The notes: generated by a model from the sequence alone, not told the origin. A stretch of DNA of 58,392 nt from Mesorhizobium sp. SARCC-RB16n (GCF_008520305.1 NZ_ML703300.1:1-58392), one strand, 5' to 3'. Shown: positions 1-9,435, numbered from the stretch's first letter. Translations and numbers: made by a program.

Positions 1-1
1 G

Positions 2-586
2 GTGCGGGCGGGCGTGGCACGCGGCACGATCTCGCGCGACCAGGAAAAGCAGTTGGTGCACGATCTTTCCCAAGCACCGCGTTTGGCTACCCAGGTGCTA
101 GAGTTGGCAGAGCAGGTCGAAAGCGTCGCCAGCGCGCTTTCCCACTACAAGAATGTACTCTATCTCGGCCGCGACACCAATTTCCCGCTGGCCATGGAAG
201 GCGCGCTAAAACTCAAGGAAATCTCCTACATCCATGCCGAAGGCTATGCCGCGGGCGAGCTTAAGCATGGGCCGATCGCGCTGATCGACGAGAACATGCC
301 GGTCATCGTGATTGCGCCGCACGACCGCACCTTCGAGAAAACCGTGTCCAACATGCAGGAAGTGGCGGCGCGCGGCGGCAAGATCATCCTGATCACCGAT
401 GCCAAGGGCGCGGCACAGGCGAGCGTGAAGACGATGGAGACGATCGTGCTTCCGGATGTGCCGGAAATCATCTCGCCGATCATCTACGCGCTGCCGATCC
501 AGATGCTGGCCTATTTCGCTGCCGTGTTCATGGGCACCGACGTCGACCAGCCGCGCAATCTGGCGAAATCGGTGACGGTGGAATAG
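2..586 (+). CDS. glmS: GlmS, C-terminal part (glutamine-fructose-6-phosphate aminotransferase), cut by window edge
   Basis: This is the C-terminal 194 residues of glucosamine-6-phosphate synthase, the cytosolic enzyme that makes glucosamine-6-phosphate from fructose-6-phosphate and glutamine for peptidoglycan and lipopolysaccharide. Visible are the second SIS (sugar isomerase) domain with LGRDTNFPLAMEGALKLKEISY, the EGYAAGELKHGPIALID segment and the canonical C-terminus ending LAKSVTVE. The amidotransferase domain and first SIS domain lie upstream of base 1, so the first methionine in this frame is not the true start. It is the only clear core housekeeping gene in the window, so it marks the chromosomal edge of the accessory material. 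Identification is near certain. Confidence 0.95.
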   Translation: MRAGVARGTISRDQEKQLVHDLSQAPRLATQVLELAEQVESVASALSHYKNVLYLGRDTNFPLAMEGALKLKEISYIHAEGYAAGELKHGPIALIDENMPVIVIAPHDRTFEKTVSNMQEVAARGGKIILITDAKGAAQASVKTMETIVLPDVPEIISPIIYALPIQMLAYFAAVFMGTDVDQPRNLAKSVTVE

Positions 587-629
587 GCTGCAAGCTTGAG
601 CGAAAAGTCCCTTGGCCAGGGGGGCCGTC

Positions 630-2490
630 GGCGTCCAGAGCAAGTTGCGATGCGATTGAACCATTCTGTGGGAGCTGATTTGGGCCATGTCGAGGGATTC
701 GGCGAAGGTCAGGCCGGGCGCACAGCCGTGCCGAAGCCCGGCGGATCCGACCCAAATTCAGCCCGACCCTTCCGCGGTGTGGACACGAAATGGAGTGATT
801 TTTTAGGAGACGAAACCGTGACAGTCATGAATCCTAGTCGTCTCTGCCGCGTGAGATGGGCCAGTTGGTCATGACGTGGGCCGGATAAGTAAGAGTTTAG
901 CATTTCGACGGAACTTTTAGTTAGTACATTAGCATAAGCTTCCCTCCATGTGGAAAAACGCCAGAGCAATTTTCGATGGCAGCCTGGACTGTGAGCCGGC
1001 GCGGCTAACGCTAATTCAGTCGATTCTGGTGATTATTCTCGCAATCGCAATGGCAGCGGGCTTATATGTTGTCATTGGAGTTTACTACCCGACTATTTGG
1101 TACCAGATCTTTGCCGCACTATTTATTTCGGCCATATTGGCGCCGATTTTTCTCTATCCATCATATCGGACTTCATACAGGCTGCGCCTTGCCAATAGCG
1201 TCATCAGGCACCAAGCCTTCACCGACCACCTGACAAAACTGCCGAACTCGTTCGCACTTTCAGAAGAACTGCAGGCGCGCCTGACTCCGCATGGACAGCA
1301 GCGAGGCTTTGCCGTCCACTTTTTTGACATCGACAGGTTCAAACAGGTCAACGATTCCCTCGGTCACGACTTCGGCAACGCGGTGTTGAACGCGGTTGGG
1401 GCCAATCTCAGAAAGCTCATCGGTGCCAGCGACTTTGTTGCGCGATTCGGAGGGGACGAATTCGTCGTTGTGCAAGGTGAGGTCTCGGTGGAATCCGAAG
1501 CTCTCGATTTTGCGCTGCGGATCAGAAATGCAGTGTCCGGGTCTTACGATTTGGATAGCCGCCACGTTGTCGTCGACGTCACCGTGGGATCGGCGATAGC
1601 GCCGCTTCATGGAAGTGATGCCAGCCAGATCCTCAAGGCCGCGGACTTGGCTCTCTACAAAGCAAAAGCCAGAGGCACATTTGGTGAACTGTTTATCCCA
1701 CAGATGGCAATGATTGCGAGTCGGCGCAGAGACCTGGAAGGCGCGCTGGCGACTGTCATTTCAAACAAGCAATTGTCTCTTCTGTTTCAGCCGATCGTTC
1801 AACGAGAGCACCCAGAGCGAATTCAGTCCGTCGAGGCATTGCTCCGGTGGAGGTTGCCTGATGGCACGACGATTGCCCCGAGTGAATTCATCCCGGTTGC
1901 CGAACGCACGGGCACCATTGTGGAAATAGGAGAGTGGGCGCTCCAACAAGCATGCCTCGCATGCCGGGACTGGCCTGCCCATGTGCGCGTCGCCGTCAAT
2001 GTGTGTCCAGTTCAGTTCTTTCGCAGTGAGATCGAGTCCGTGGTCAAGCGGACCTTGGCTGAGACCCAATTGGATCCCCATAGGCTCGACCTCGAGATCA
2101 CGGAATCAGTCCTTATAAGTGATACGACCTTCATCAATCCGATCCTGAACGAATTGCGCCGGAGTGGCATCCGGATTGCGCTCGATGACTTCGGTTCCGG
2201 CTATTGCGGACTACATTACTTGCGCCGATTCACGATCGACAAGATCAAAGTAGACAAAACGATCATCGATGACGCGTGTTCTAATGAAAAGGCACTAAAC
2301 ATCCTTCGGGGGGTCTCTAAAATAGCTACTGAGATCGGTGTGACCGTTACTGTCGAAGGGGTAGATAGCCATGAGAAGGCCGCGCTATTGAACCAAGAGA
2401 AGTGTGCCGACGAAGTGCAGGGGTTCTTTTACAGCCGGCCGGTACCGGCCGACGTTGTCTCGTCAATGCTTCGGCGCGGGCAGCACAACT
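630..2490 (+). repeat. Left copy of a ~1.9-kb direct repeat (GGDEF-EAL gene plus leader)
   Basis: From about base 630 the sequence matches 42232-44100 in the same orientation, with scattered substitutions and a few short indels in the leader. The match covers about 300 bp of noncoding leader and nearly all of the GGDEF-EAL gene, and it stops in the last few codons, where the two proteins have different tails. The boundaries were judged by eye and may be off by about 20 bp. The upstream part is less well conserved than the 58 bp just before the gene. Confidence 0.9.
884..941 (+). promoter_or_regulatory. Perfectly conserved AT-rich leader/promoter segment, left copy
   Basis: These 58 bp, from GATAAGTAAG to AAGCTT, are identical to 42495-42552, although the flanking leader has diverged. 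The segment is far more AT-rich than its surroundings and ends 6 bp before the start codon of the GGDEF-EAL gene. It probably holds the promoter and untranslated leader. I could not assign exact -35 and -10 boxes. Conservation between the two copies is the main evidence. Confidence 0.5.
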
Positions 2491-2522
2491 CGAGACCGGT
2501 GCGCTCCAGCTCCTTGAGATGA
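948..2522 (+). CDS. Membrane-anchored GGDEF-EAL protein, copy 1
   Basis: A 524-residue cyclic-di-GMP turnover protein. Two hydrophobic segments (about residues 24-45 and 50-70) anchor it in the inner membrane, followed by a GGDEF domain (FGGDEF intact) and an EAL domain with VEALLRW, LEITES and ALDDFGSGY. The RxxD inhibitory site normally found before GGDEF is absent, because the residues before DFVARFGGDEF are GAS. This copy has Cys where copy 2 and most EAL proteins have Ser in NVSPVQ. It could make or degrade c-di-GMP; sequence alone does not show the net activity. It has its own leader and appears monocistronic. It is about 95% identical by eye to the protein at 42560-44149 and differs in its C-terminal tail. 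Confidence 0.92.
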   Translation: MWKNARAIFDGSLDCEPARLTLIQSILVIILAIAMAAGLYVVIGVYYPTIWYQIFAALFISAILAPIFLYPSYRTSYRLRLANSVIRHQAFTDHLTKLPNSFALSEELQARLTPHGQQRGFAVHFFDIDRFKQVNDSLGHDFGNAVLNAVGANLRKLIGASDFVARFGGDEFVVVQGEVSVESEALDFALRIRNAVSGSYDLDSRHVVVDVTVGSAIAPLHGSDASQILKAADLALYKAKARGTFGELFIPQMAMIASRRRDLEGALATVISNKQLSLLFQPIVQREHPERIQSVEALLRWRLPDGTTIAPSEFIPVAERTGTIVEIGEWALQQACLACRDWPAHVRVAVNVCPVQFFRSEIESVVKRTLAETQLDPHRLDLEITESVLISDTTFINPILNELRRSGIRIALDDFGSGYCGLHYLRRFTIDKIKVDKTIIDDACSNEKALNILRGVSKIATEIGVTVTVEGVDSHEKAALLNQEKCADEVQGFFYSRPVPADVVSSMLRRGQHNSRPVRSSSLR

Positions 2523-2627
2523 AAGCTGACATGGACGGCGAGACCTCGACCTGTGCGGCCAATGAACCGGGGGCGATGCCATCGGGTCTTCGCATTTTGC
2601 GGGATCTATCCTCAAACGATAGCAGCG

Positions 2628-3883
2628 CTAAATCCTCAAGAGAGAAAGCGCGGCATAGGGCGCCTGTGACAAGCCAAGCACGCTCGCCAGCGTCGGCGCG
2701 AACTGATTGGCATTCGCCTCCTCAATGATCTGCGGCGCGATGTTGCCACCGGAGAGAATGAACATGCGATCGTCCTGCCGGCTGCCTGGCCGAAAGCCAT
2801 GCGTGGAAATCGACCGCGGCTTGCCGAGAGCGGTCAATTCGCCTGTTGCATCCACTGGCCGCTCCTCAAAGGAATGCCCTGGCGGCGCAACGAACATGGC
2901 GATCGACCCGCGCAGAGGCTCCGGCAAGTGTAGATCATTCCAGCGTTCAACACCGAAATCCGACAATCGCTCGGTGGCCTTCTCCAAGTCGCCGGGGTTC
3001 GTCAGAGAGACGTAAAGACTTGCTCCCTCCGTCATCCAGAGCATGTCTGGAATGACCGCCTCGGGGAAGATCGCGGTATCGACCGCGCCATGCCCGTGGT
3101 CGCTGGCAATCGAAATCACATAATCGTCGCGCCGGTCCGTGCGATCAAGAGCCGCCAGCAGGTTGCCGATCAACATGTCAGCGAATTCGATGGACCAGAT
3201 CGCAGCAGGACTGTCGTAGCCGAGAGAGTGCTGAAACGCATCCGGCATCTCGATCTCTGTCAGGATCAGATCCGGCGGCTGATCGGAGCCAAGCAGGGCA
3301 ACCGCTGCGCGGTTTAGAAATTGATCGAGCGCCAAGCCCGCGATCAATTGCGGCGCGCCCTCATCGACCGGATTGAGGAATGCCTCCATGTCTGTCAGCC
3401 AGCCGCGGCAAGCCGACCCTTGGCATCATAAATGGCGCGGCAGGCGGCGAGAGTCTCCCGAGGTACCATCTTGCTGAAGCGGTGACCGGTCACGAAGCCG
3501 CGCAACCACCAGGGCGAGACATGGATCGATGTGTCGGCGGGATCAACCAGCGCCTGACCGATGGCCGCAACATCAAGGCCGGCTTTGTTGGCGTGTGTTG
3601 CAAGGGTTGGGGCCTGCAAATCCGCGGCGAGAGGTGCTACGAAAATGTCGCCCCGAAAAATGTGATTGCCGTAGATGCCATGCACTTCCGGGCCAACGCC
3701 AGTCAACATCGTCGCCCGGCCAGGCACGGAAGTGGCTGGAATCCCGGATTTCAGGCGGCGAACGCGCAGGCCGCTGTCGGCCAACCGTCTCATGTTCGGA
3801 AACCGGTGCGCATAGGTTTCGAATGTGTCAGCGCTGACGCCGTCGACGAGGACTGAGATGAGCTTCTTTTGCATCGGGAACAT
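2628..3883 (-). pseudogene. Alkaline-phosphatase-superfamily phosphodiesterase A, frameshifted
   Basis: Two adjacent minus-strand frames encode the two halves of one protein homologous to the intact 408-residue enzyme at 15962-17188. The N-terminal part (3395-3883) has the first metal-ligand Asp (VLVDG), the VPGRATMLTG nucleophile motif with Thr and the HGIYGN block. The C-terminal part (2628-about 3403) has PDAFQH, SDHGHG and STHGFRPG, which carry the other metal ligands. The first frame stops after KGRLAAAG, while the +2 frame reads on as GWLTDMEAF across that stop, so a single 1- or 2-base indel explains the break. All catalytic residues survive on either side, so the event is recent or the sequence has an error here. 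It is the last gene of importer operon A and starts 3 bp beyond the permease stop. Confidence 0.85.
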
Positions 3884-3886
3884 CCA

Positions 3887-4720
3887 TTAGCTGAGCGTCG
3901 GATCGAGTTTGTCGCGCAGGTAATCGCCAAGGACGCTGACCGCCACAGCCGTCGCCACGATGACGATGCTGGGGGCGAGCAACATCCAGGGAGCGCGTGT
4001 GATGTATTCGCGGCCGGTCCCAACCATAACGCCGAGGCTGGTCATCGGCGGCTGGACACCCAGACCGAGGAATGACAGGCCGCTTTCGACGAGAACGATT
4101 TCCGGAAAGGTCACGGTCGCCGCAACCAGGAGCGTGGCGGCGCTGTTTGGCAATATGTGTCGAAGGTAGATACGCATGGGATGAGCGCCGAGCTGACGTG
4201 TTGCGCCGGCGTAGCCTTGCGCGCCCGCAACCAATGCCAGTCCCCTCGCCAGGCGGGCATTGCGTTCCCAGCCGTAAAGCCCCATCAGGCCGACAAACAG
4301 CACCAGCGAATTGCCGAAAAAGGCCAGCATCGCAAGCGCGACGATGAGAAACGGCAGTGAAGCCTGAACGTCGATCAGCAGCAGCAGGAAATGCTCGATG
4401 AGCCCGCGGAAATATGCCGCGACAAACCCGATTGCCGTTCCAACGAAGACGCTGATTAGCGTTGCGCCGAAGGCGATCAACAAGCTCGTGCGGATTGAGA
4501 AGTACAAACGGGAAGCGACGTCACGGCCCAAATCGTCGGTGCCGAACAGGTGCGCGGCGGTGCCGCCGAAACCGACAGGCGGAGCCAGGCGGTGGCGGAG
4601 ATCCATTGCGGTGATGTCATGCGGCGCGATCAGCGGAGCGGCGATTGCAATCAGGAGCATGAGGCAAAGCCAGAGCGACGCAATCAGCGTCGGACGGTCA
4701 ATCTTTTGTTTCTTCCGCAT
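3887..4720 (-). CDS. ABC importer A permease, DppC/OppC type
   Basis: An inner-membrane permease of 277 residues in the dipeptide/oligopeptide (BPD_transp_1) family. There is an N-terminal hydrophobic helix, then LFGTDDLGRDVASRLYFSIRTSLLIAF, the usual DppC signature, several more membrane spans and an EAA-type loop around YAGATRQLGAHPMRIYLRHILPNS that contacts the ATPases. The C-terminus LGDYLRDKLDPTLS is also typical. It lies 9 bp downstream of the DppB-type gene and 3 bp before the phosphodiesterase. Family membership is clear. The substrate is not; the linked phosphodiesterase argues for a phosphodiester or phosphonate ester rather than a peptide. Confidence 0.9.
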   Translation of the reverse strand: MRKKQKIDRPTLIASLWLCLMLLIAIAAPLIAPHDITAMDLRHRLAPPVGFGGTAAHLFGTDDLGRDVASRLYFSIRTSLLIAFGATLISVFVGTAIGFVAAYFRGLIEHFLLLLIDVQASLPFLIVALAMLAFFGNSLVLFVGLMGLYGWERNARLARGLALVAGAQGYAGATRQLGAHPMRIYLRHILPNSAATLLVAATVTFPEIVLVESGLSFLGLGVQPPMTSLGVMVGTGREYITRAPWMLLAPSIVIVATAVAVSVLGDYLRDKLDPTLS

Positions 4721-4729
4721 GCGGCTTGC

Positions 4730-5671
4730 TCAGTGCGATGCGGAGCGATTGGTCCGCAGGCGCGGATCGATGACGCCATAGAGCAGATCCATCATCAAGT
4801 TGGCTGACGTCATCGTCAGCGCAACCAGGAAAAGGATCACCTGCACGACCGCGAGATCGCGGTTTCCAACCGAAACCACCAGGAGTTGGCCAATGCCTGG
4901 CCAGCCGAAGACGTTTTCGACCAGCACCGCGCCGGCCACTTGCCCACCAAGCATGAGGCCCAACAGGGTCAGCACGGGGATGAGCGCATTGGGAAAGGCG
5001 TGATAGTGGATGACCTGGCGCCAGGTGACCCCCTTGGCACTGGCAGCCACCACATAGAGCTGTGACAACACCTCGATCATCGCGCTGCGGGTAAAGCGGG
5101 CGATGACCGCTGCGCCGCCGATGCCAAGGGTGAGCACCGGCAGGACGGCACTTTGCCATTTGTCAGCGCCGCCCGATGGGAACTGGCCGAGCGTCACCGA
5201 GAAGATCAGGATGAAGATTAGCCCTAGCACAAAGCTCGGCACCGTGAAGCCGAGCACGGTCAGCATCATCACGGACCTGTCGATCCAGCTGTCACGATGC
5301 ATGGCGGCATAGGCGCCGATCGGGATGCCGATCAACACGTTGAGCGCGAGGGCCGGAAGCATCAGCGTCAACGTCAGAGGCATCCTCTCAAGCACCAGCT
5401 CTATTGCGCGCTTGCCGCCCAGCATCGAGTTTCCAAAGTCTCCATGCAGGGCTGCCCAGAGATAGCGGACATACTGGACGTAAAGAGGCTGATCCAATCC
5501 CCACCGCTGGCGGAATGCTTCGAGATCCGGAGCGCGAGCGCTCGGCCCCAGGATTTGCAGCGCGGGATCGCCTGAGGCACGCAGCACCAGGAATGTCAGC
5601 GTGACGACCACCACGATCGAGAGCGCGGCCCGAAGTATCTTGGGGCCAATGTAAAAAGCCAGGGATGTCAT
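4730..5671 (-). CDS. ABC importer A permease, DppB/OppB type
   Basis: A 313-residue inner-membrane permease that pairs with the DppC-type subunit. It shows the usual DppB features: an N-terminal helix followed by VLRASGDPALQI, then the long DLEAFRQRWGLDQPLYVQYVRYL segment, GDFGNSM, and an EAA loop at YVVAASAKGVTWRQVIHYHAFPNALIPVL. The C-terminus reads DLLYGVIDPRLR. I chose the ATG at 5671 because it overlaps the upstream ATPase stop by 4 bp (ATGA) and gives the standard length. An upstream in-frame ATG would add 38 residues inside the ATPase gene. Confidence 0.9.
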   Translation of the reverse strand: MTSLAFYIGPKILRAALSIVVVVTLTFLVLRASGDPALQILGPSARAPDLEAFRQRWGLDQPLYVQYVRYLWAALHGDFGNSMLGGKRAIELVLERMPLTLTLMLPALALNVLIGIPIGAYAAMHRDSWIDRSVMMLTVLGFTVPSFVLGLIFILIFSVTLGQFPSGGADKWQSAVLPVLTLGIGGAAVIARFTRSAMIEVLSQLYVVAASAKGVTWRQVIHYHAFPNALIPVLTLLGLMLGGQVAGAVLVENVFGWPGIGQLLVVSVGNRDLAVVQVILFLVALTMTSANLMMDLLYGVIDPRLRTNRSASH

Positions 5672-6630
5672 CCGTTTGCCACCAGATGGCACGCAACTCG
5701 TCGGTTGTGTCCCGTTGCTCGGACCGGTGGCTCGCTCTTTCGACATACATCTTGCGCCAGAGCACAGCGCGGATGGAAGGGACATCCCGCCGGCCGCTCG
5801 GCCGGACTTGGCGGCTCGCCGGCCAAGGGCACGTAGTGCGCAAAGCCGCCGGAAAGTCGTGGCATCGCCGAGACAAGGGCGCGGGTGTATGGATGAGCAG
5901 GCTGATCGATCACGACTTCAGCCTGTCCTTCCTCGACGACCCGACCCAAATACATGACGACGATGCGGTCGCTGACATGTCGAACGATCCTGAGATCGTG
6001 GCTGATGAACAAAATGCCCAGCCCGCGCTCGCGCTGAAGATCCATGAGCAGGTTGACGATCTGCGCCTGAACCGAAACATCGAGCGCCGACACCGGCTCA
6101 TCGCAAACCAGCAGCGAGGGGTTTGGCGCAAGCGCGCGCGCCAGCACCACGCGTTGGCGTTGTCCTCCGGAAAGCTGATGCGGATAAAGCGCTTGATGAT
6201 GCTGGGTCAGACCGACCGCTTGCAGAAGCCCGAGAACGCGCTCGGCACGATCTTCAGCTTGCCCAATCCGGTGAATGATCAAGGGCTCGGCAATCAAATC
6301 ACCGACATTCATGCGCCGGTCGAGCGCTGCCAGTGTATCCTGGAAGACAAGCTGCATGCGCTGCCGCTTTGCGCGCCATTCCTTTGTGTCAGCCGGCGGG
6401 AGTGGAATTCCCTCGAACAGGACCTGCCCGCTGTCGGCTTGCTCCAAACCGAGCGCAATGCGTCCAGTGGTGGATTTTCCGCAGCCAGATTCGCCGACGA
6501 CGCCAGTGGTCTCGCCTTTTCTGACCTCGAGCGACACCCCATCGACGGCCGTCAGCGACTTTTTCCGGCCGAAGACTTGTCTCCCGATCGGGTATCGGCG
6601 GCTAACCTCATTGAGATGCAACAATGTCAC
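5668..6630 (-). CDS. ABC importer A ATP-binding protein, OppF/DppF type
   Basis: A cytosolic ATPase of about 320 residues that powers importer A. It has Walker A GESGCGKSTT, Q-loop FQDTLAALDRRM, signature LSGGQRQRV, Walker B SLLVCDEPVSALD and the H-loop FISHD. The C-terminal oligopeptide-type extension carries the cysteine cluster CPFHPRCALAQDVC. I chose the GTG at 6630 (VTLLHLNEV) because it forms a GTGA overlap with the preceding ATPase stop; the upstream ATG would place 28 unrelated residues in front. The LTAVDGVSLEV segment before Walker A is typical of the F-type subunit. Confidence 0.88.
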   Translation of the reverse strand: MTLLHLNEVSRRYPIGRQVFGRKKSLTAVDGVSLEVRKGETTGVVGESGCGKSTTGRIALGLEQADSGQVLFEGIPLPPADTKEWRAKRQRMQLVFQDTLAALDRRMNVGDLIAEPLIIHRIGQAEDRAERVLGLLQAVGLTQHHQALYPHQLSGGQRQRVVLARALAPNPSLLVCDEPVSALDVSVQAQIVNLLMDLQRERGLGILFISHDLRIVRHVSDRIVVMYLGRVVEEGQAEVVIDQPAHPYTRALVSAMPRLSGGFAHYVPLAGEPPSPAERPAGCPFHPRCALAQDVCRKSEPPVRATGHNRRVACHLVANG

Positions 6631-7658
6631 TGGCGCGCCCCCGAAATGGCATGGACACAACGGACGACGTGCCGCGACGAAACGGTCGTAAGATCGGGTC
6701 CAATGGTGCTGCATCGGGGATCGGCATTTCGGCAGCGGGGCGCATAGGCGCAGCCCGAGGGCAAGACGCCGTAGGGTGGCACCCCTGGAATTGACGTGAG
6801 CCTGGTGCGTGGCCCGTCCGAGGGAGGGATCGCCCCGATGAGATCACGCGTGTAGGGATGTTGTGGATCTGTCAAAAGCGTTCGGGTTGGCGCTGCCTCG
6901 ACAATCCGCCCGGCATACATGACACTCACCCGGTCACAAACCGCTGCGACCGCAGCGAGATCGTGGCTGATCATGACCAGCGCCATGCCGGTATCGCGTT
7001 GGATCTGTTTGAGCAGCAGCAGGATCTGCGCTTGAACCGTGGCATCGAGCGCGGTCGTCGGCTCATCCGCGACAAGCAGCTCGGGTTGACCGGCAAGCGC
7101 AATGGCGATCATAACCCGCTGGTTCTGACCACCTGACAGTTCGTGCGGATAAGCATCTATCCTGCTTGCGGCGTCGGGAATGCCAACCTGGTCCAACAGC
7201 CGTTTCGCCTCAGTGCGTGCGGCGCCGCCGGTCAGCCCCCGATGCAGGCGCAGTGTCTCGGTGATCTGGGCACCAATGCGGTGGACCGGATTGAGGGCGC
7301 TCGCCGGATCCTGGAAGATCATCGCGATGCGACCGCCTCGCACCTTATCCAAAACCGGCTGCGGCGCACCGGCAAGGTTAATATCGTCCACCCAAGCTTC
7401 ACCGCTGATGGTTGCGGATTTTGGCAGCAGGCCGAGCACGGCCCGCCAGGTGACCGACTTGCCGCAACCGGACTCGCCGACTATGCCGACCGCCTCGCCC
7501 TTGTTGACGATCAGGTCGACGCCGTGCAGCACCGGCAAGCCGCCAAACGCCACCTCCAGGCCGGCGATTTTGATGGCAGGCCTGGGTAGAGGATGATCAG
7601 GGCGGAACAGCGCGGGTCCCGCGCTGTTCCTGGTCAATGTGGTGAGCATCGAGCTCAA
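6627..7658 (-). CDS. ABC importer A ATP-binding protein, OppD/DppD type
   Basis: A 343-residue ATPase that pairs with the OppF-type subunit to energise importer A at the inner membrane. Walker A is GESGCGKSVT, the Q-loop region is FQDPASALNPV, the signature is LSGGQNQRVMIA (Asn at a position usually Arg or Met), Walker B is [12 protein letters not shown] and the H-loop is MISHD. The C-terminal extension has CAYAPRCRNADPRC. The start overlaps the stop of the binding-protein gene by 4 bp (ATGA), so translation is probably coupled. A second Met at residue 4 is possible as the start. Confidence 0.9.
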   Translation of the reverse strand: MSSMLTTLTRNSAGPALFRPDHPLPRPAIKIAGLEVAFGGLPVLHGVDLIVNKGEAVGIVGESGCGKSVTWRAVLGLLPKSATISGEAWVDDINLAGAPQPVLDKVRGGRIAMIFQDPASALNPVHRIGAQITETLRLHRGLTGGAARTEAKRLLDQVGIPDAASRIDAYPHELSGGQNQRVMIAIALAGQPELLVADEPTTALDATVQAQILLLLKQIQRDTGMALVMISHDLAAVAAVCDRVSVMYAGRIVEAAPTRTLLTDPQHPYTRDLIGAIPPSDGPRTRLTSIPGVPPYGVLPSGCAYAPRCRNADPRCSTIGPDLTTVSSRHVVRCVHAISGARQ

Positions 7659-9214
7659 GCCACCGGCTCAGACGGCATTTTTGGACCGAGATACATTTGC
7701 GGTAGCGGATTTGGCTGCCAGACAACATCTTTCTTCTGGCCGTAGATGAACGGCATCGAGTGCAGCGGCGTGATACAGGGATCGTCGATCTCGACGATGT
7801 CCTGCATGCGCTTGAACGCGGCTTTGCGTTTGGCTAGATCGGTCGTCGTTTCGAGCTCGTGACCGAGTTTGTTGAACTCGTCGTTGGTCCAGGCGCCGGT
7901 CGATTGCAGGTCATTGGTCGGCCCGATGATCTGCCAAAGCATCGAAACGGGGTCGGCGTAGAAAGCTCCACCGGAGGTGTCATTGATGCCACCAATGTTG
8001 CCGACCTGATCCCAGTTCTCGCACATCATCAGCTTGACGTTGATGCCCGCGGCCTTCCACATCTCGACCAGCGCCTGATTATCGGCTAGCTGCATCGGGT
8101 AGTAGGTCCCGACAGTCGGGTAAGGGATCTCCTCGCCCTTGTAGGACGACTTGGCGAGCAGTTCCTTGACCATGGCCGGATCGAAGGACACGCCTTTGCG
8201 CTCGGGATCGTTGATCGCCCCGAAGATCGGCAACTGCCAGCCATTGAGCGCTTTGGCACGACCATTCCAAAGACCATCGGCCAACGCATCGCGATCGATG
8301 GCGAAGGCCAGTGCACGGCGCAGATTGACATCCTTCAGAACTGGCGTCTTGAGCGGAGCGAAGGTCAGGAAGCGAAACCACATGGCCTCGCCCCCCGTCA
8401 CGGCAAGGCCGCTGACGCCATCGATCTCGGAAATGTGGTCGGGCGTGACATCGGTCACGATGTCGTAGTCGCCGGCCTTGAGACCGGCGATGCGGGCTGC
8501 AATCTCGGGCAGGCGCTTGAACCGGATGGAGGCGAAAGGCGGCTGGCCGCCCCAATAGTCATCGTGGGCAACCAGCGTGATCTCGTCACCGGTCCGCACG
8601 TCTCCGATTTTATAGGGACCCGTGCCGATCGGCTTTGCTGCCCAGGCGTCATAGTTCTTGGCGGCGTTCCAGGCCTTGGCGCTGACAATCTGTGAGCCCC
8701 AGGCGCCGAGGCGATTGGCGAAAACGGGATCTTCCGTAGCGGTGACCAGGCGGATGGTTTGATCGTCCACTTTCTGGACATCGGCGATCGACGACAGGAA
8801 GTTGGCGAAGACAGCAGCACCTGGGGCCTTCTCGCCGCGCAGCCGCTCCGGGCTTAGCGAAAAGACGACGTCATCGGCCGTCATTGTCGAGCCGTCATGG
8901 AATTTGACGTTGTCGCGTAAGACGATTTCATGCGTCTGCGCATCGATCTGCCTCAGCGATTTGGCAAGTGCGTAGTTGAGGCGGAAATTGTCGTTATAGT
9001 CGGTCCGCAGCAGCTGATCGTAGATGCTGTACTGCACCCGCCAGGAAACATTGGCGATGGAGGATGCGTCCACCGGCTCCAGAATGGTACGCAGATCCTG
9101 TACCGCAATATTGAGGCTGGGGCGCTGGCCGGCAGCCAGGAGCGTGCGCGGCAAGGCCAATGCGCCGGCCGCCATCGCCGTCATGCCGAGAAATGTGCGA
9201 CGTGTCGTTTGCAT
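7655..9214 (-). CDS. ABC importer A periplasmic binding protein (SBP_bac_5 family)
   Basis: A 519-residue solute-binding protein of the oligopeptide-binding (DppA/OppA) family. It begins MQTTRRTFLG and a hydrophobic stretch, which is a twin-arginine (Tat) signal, so it is probably exported folded. The start at 9214 is preceded by a strong AGGAGAGG ribosome site; a longer in-frame start at 9286 lacks one. Family landmarks include FHDGSTMTADDVVFSL, GTGPYKI and RRALAFAIDRDALADGLWNG. It is the first gene of importer operon A and lies 221 bp downstream of the DeoR-type regulator, on the same strand. Its ligand cannot be read from sequence; the family also binds opines, heme, nickel complexes and sugar phosphodiesters. 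Confidence 0.9.
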   Translation of the reverse strand: MQTTRRTFLGMTAMAAGALALPRTLLAAGQRPSLNIAVQDLRTILEPVDASSIANVSWRVQYSIYDQLLRTDYNDNFRLNYALAKSLRQIDAQTHEIVLRDNVKFHDGSTMTADDVVFSLSPERLRGEKAPGAAVFANFLSSIADVQKVDDQTIRLVTATEDPVFANRLGAWGSQIVSAKAWNAAKNYDAWAAKPIGTGPYKIGDVRTGDEITLVAHDDYWGGQPPFASIRFKRLPEIAARIAGLKAGDYDIVTDVTPDHISEIDGVSGLAVTGGEAMWFRFLTFAPLKTPVLKDVNLRRALAFAIDRDALADGLWNGRAKALNGWQLPIFGAINDPERKGVSFDPAMVKELLAKSSYKGEEIPYPTVGTYYPMQLADNQALVEMWKAAGINVKLMMCENWDQVGNIGGINDTSGGAFYADPVSMLWQIIGPTNDLQSTGAWTNDEFNKLGHELETTTDLAKRKAAFKRMQDIVEIDDPCITPLHSMPFIYGQKKDVVWQPNPLPQMYLGPKMPSEPVA

Positions 9215-9359
9215 ATCAGTAGCCTCTCCTTTTGTCGGACGGCAAGCCGGCCGAACTCCGCTTCTTCCCGAGACGGGCAGAGACATAGCGCAGTTATGTG
9301 AAGGTTTTGTGTGGCTTTAAGACGGATTATGGCTGGTTTGTAATGGAGGCGCAAAGGCA

Positions 9360-9379
9360 TTTCACAAACTGTCGTGAAA
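9360..9379. promoter_or_regulatory. Inverted repeat TTTCAC-N8-GTGAAA upstream of importer operon A
   Basis: A perfect 6-bp inverted repeat with an 8-bp spacer lies 146 bp upstream of the binding-protein start and 57 bp after the DeoR-type gene. Its symmetry and place suit an operator for the neighbouring DeoR-type repressor. Short repeats of this size also occur by chance, so the assignment is tentative. Confidence 0.3.
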
Positions 9380-9435
9380 CGACCGCATTCCTGCGAGGAA
9401 CATGCCGCAGCAGGGTCAGGGTCATTTATGCCGGG

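Noticed and set aside
206-755. Minus-strand open frames across glmS and its downstream region
   Set aside because: They are antisense to a conserved gene, lack domains and ribosome sites, and are expected from GC-rich codon bias.
716-757. CCGGGC and GCCCGG arms in the leader of GGDEF-EAL copy 1, considered as a riboswitch
   Set aside because: The arms are short, the region is less conserved than the neighbouring 58-bp segment, and no known c-di-GMP riboswitch motif is recognisable.
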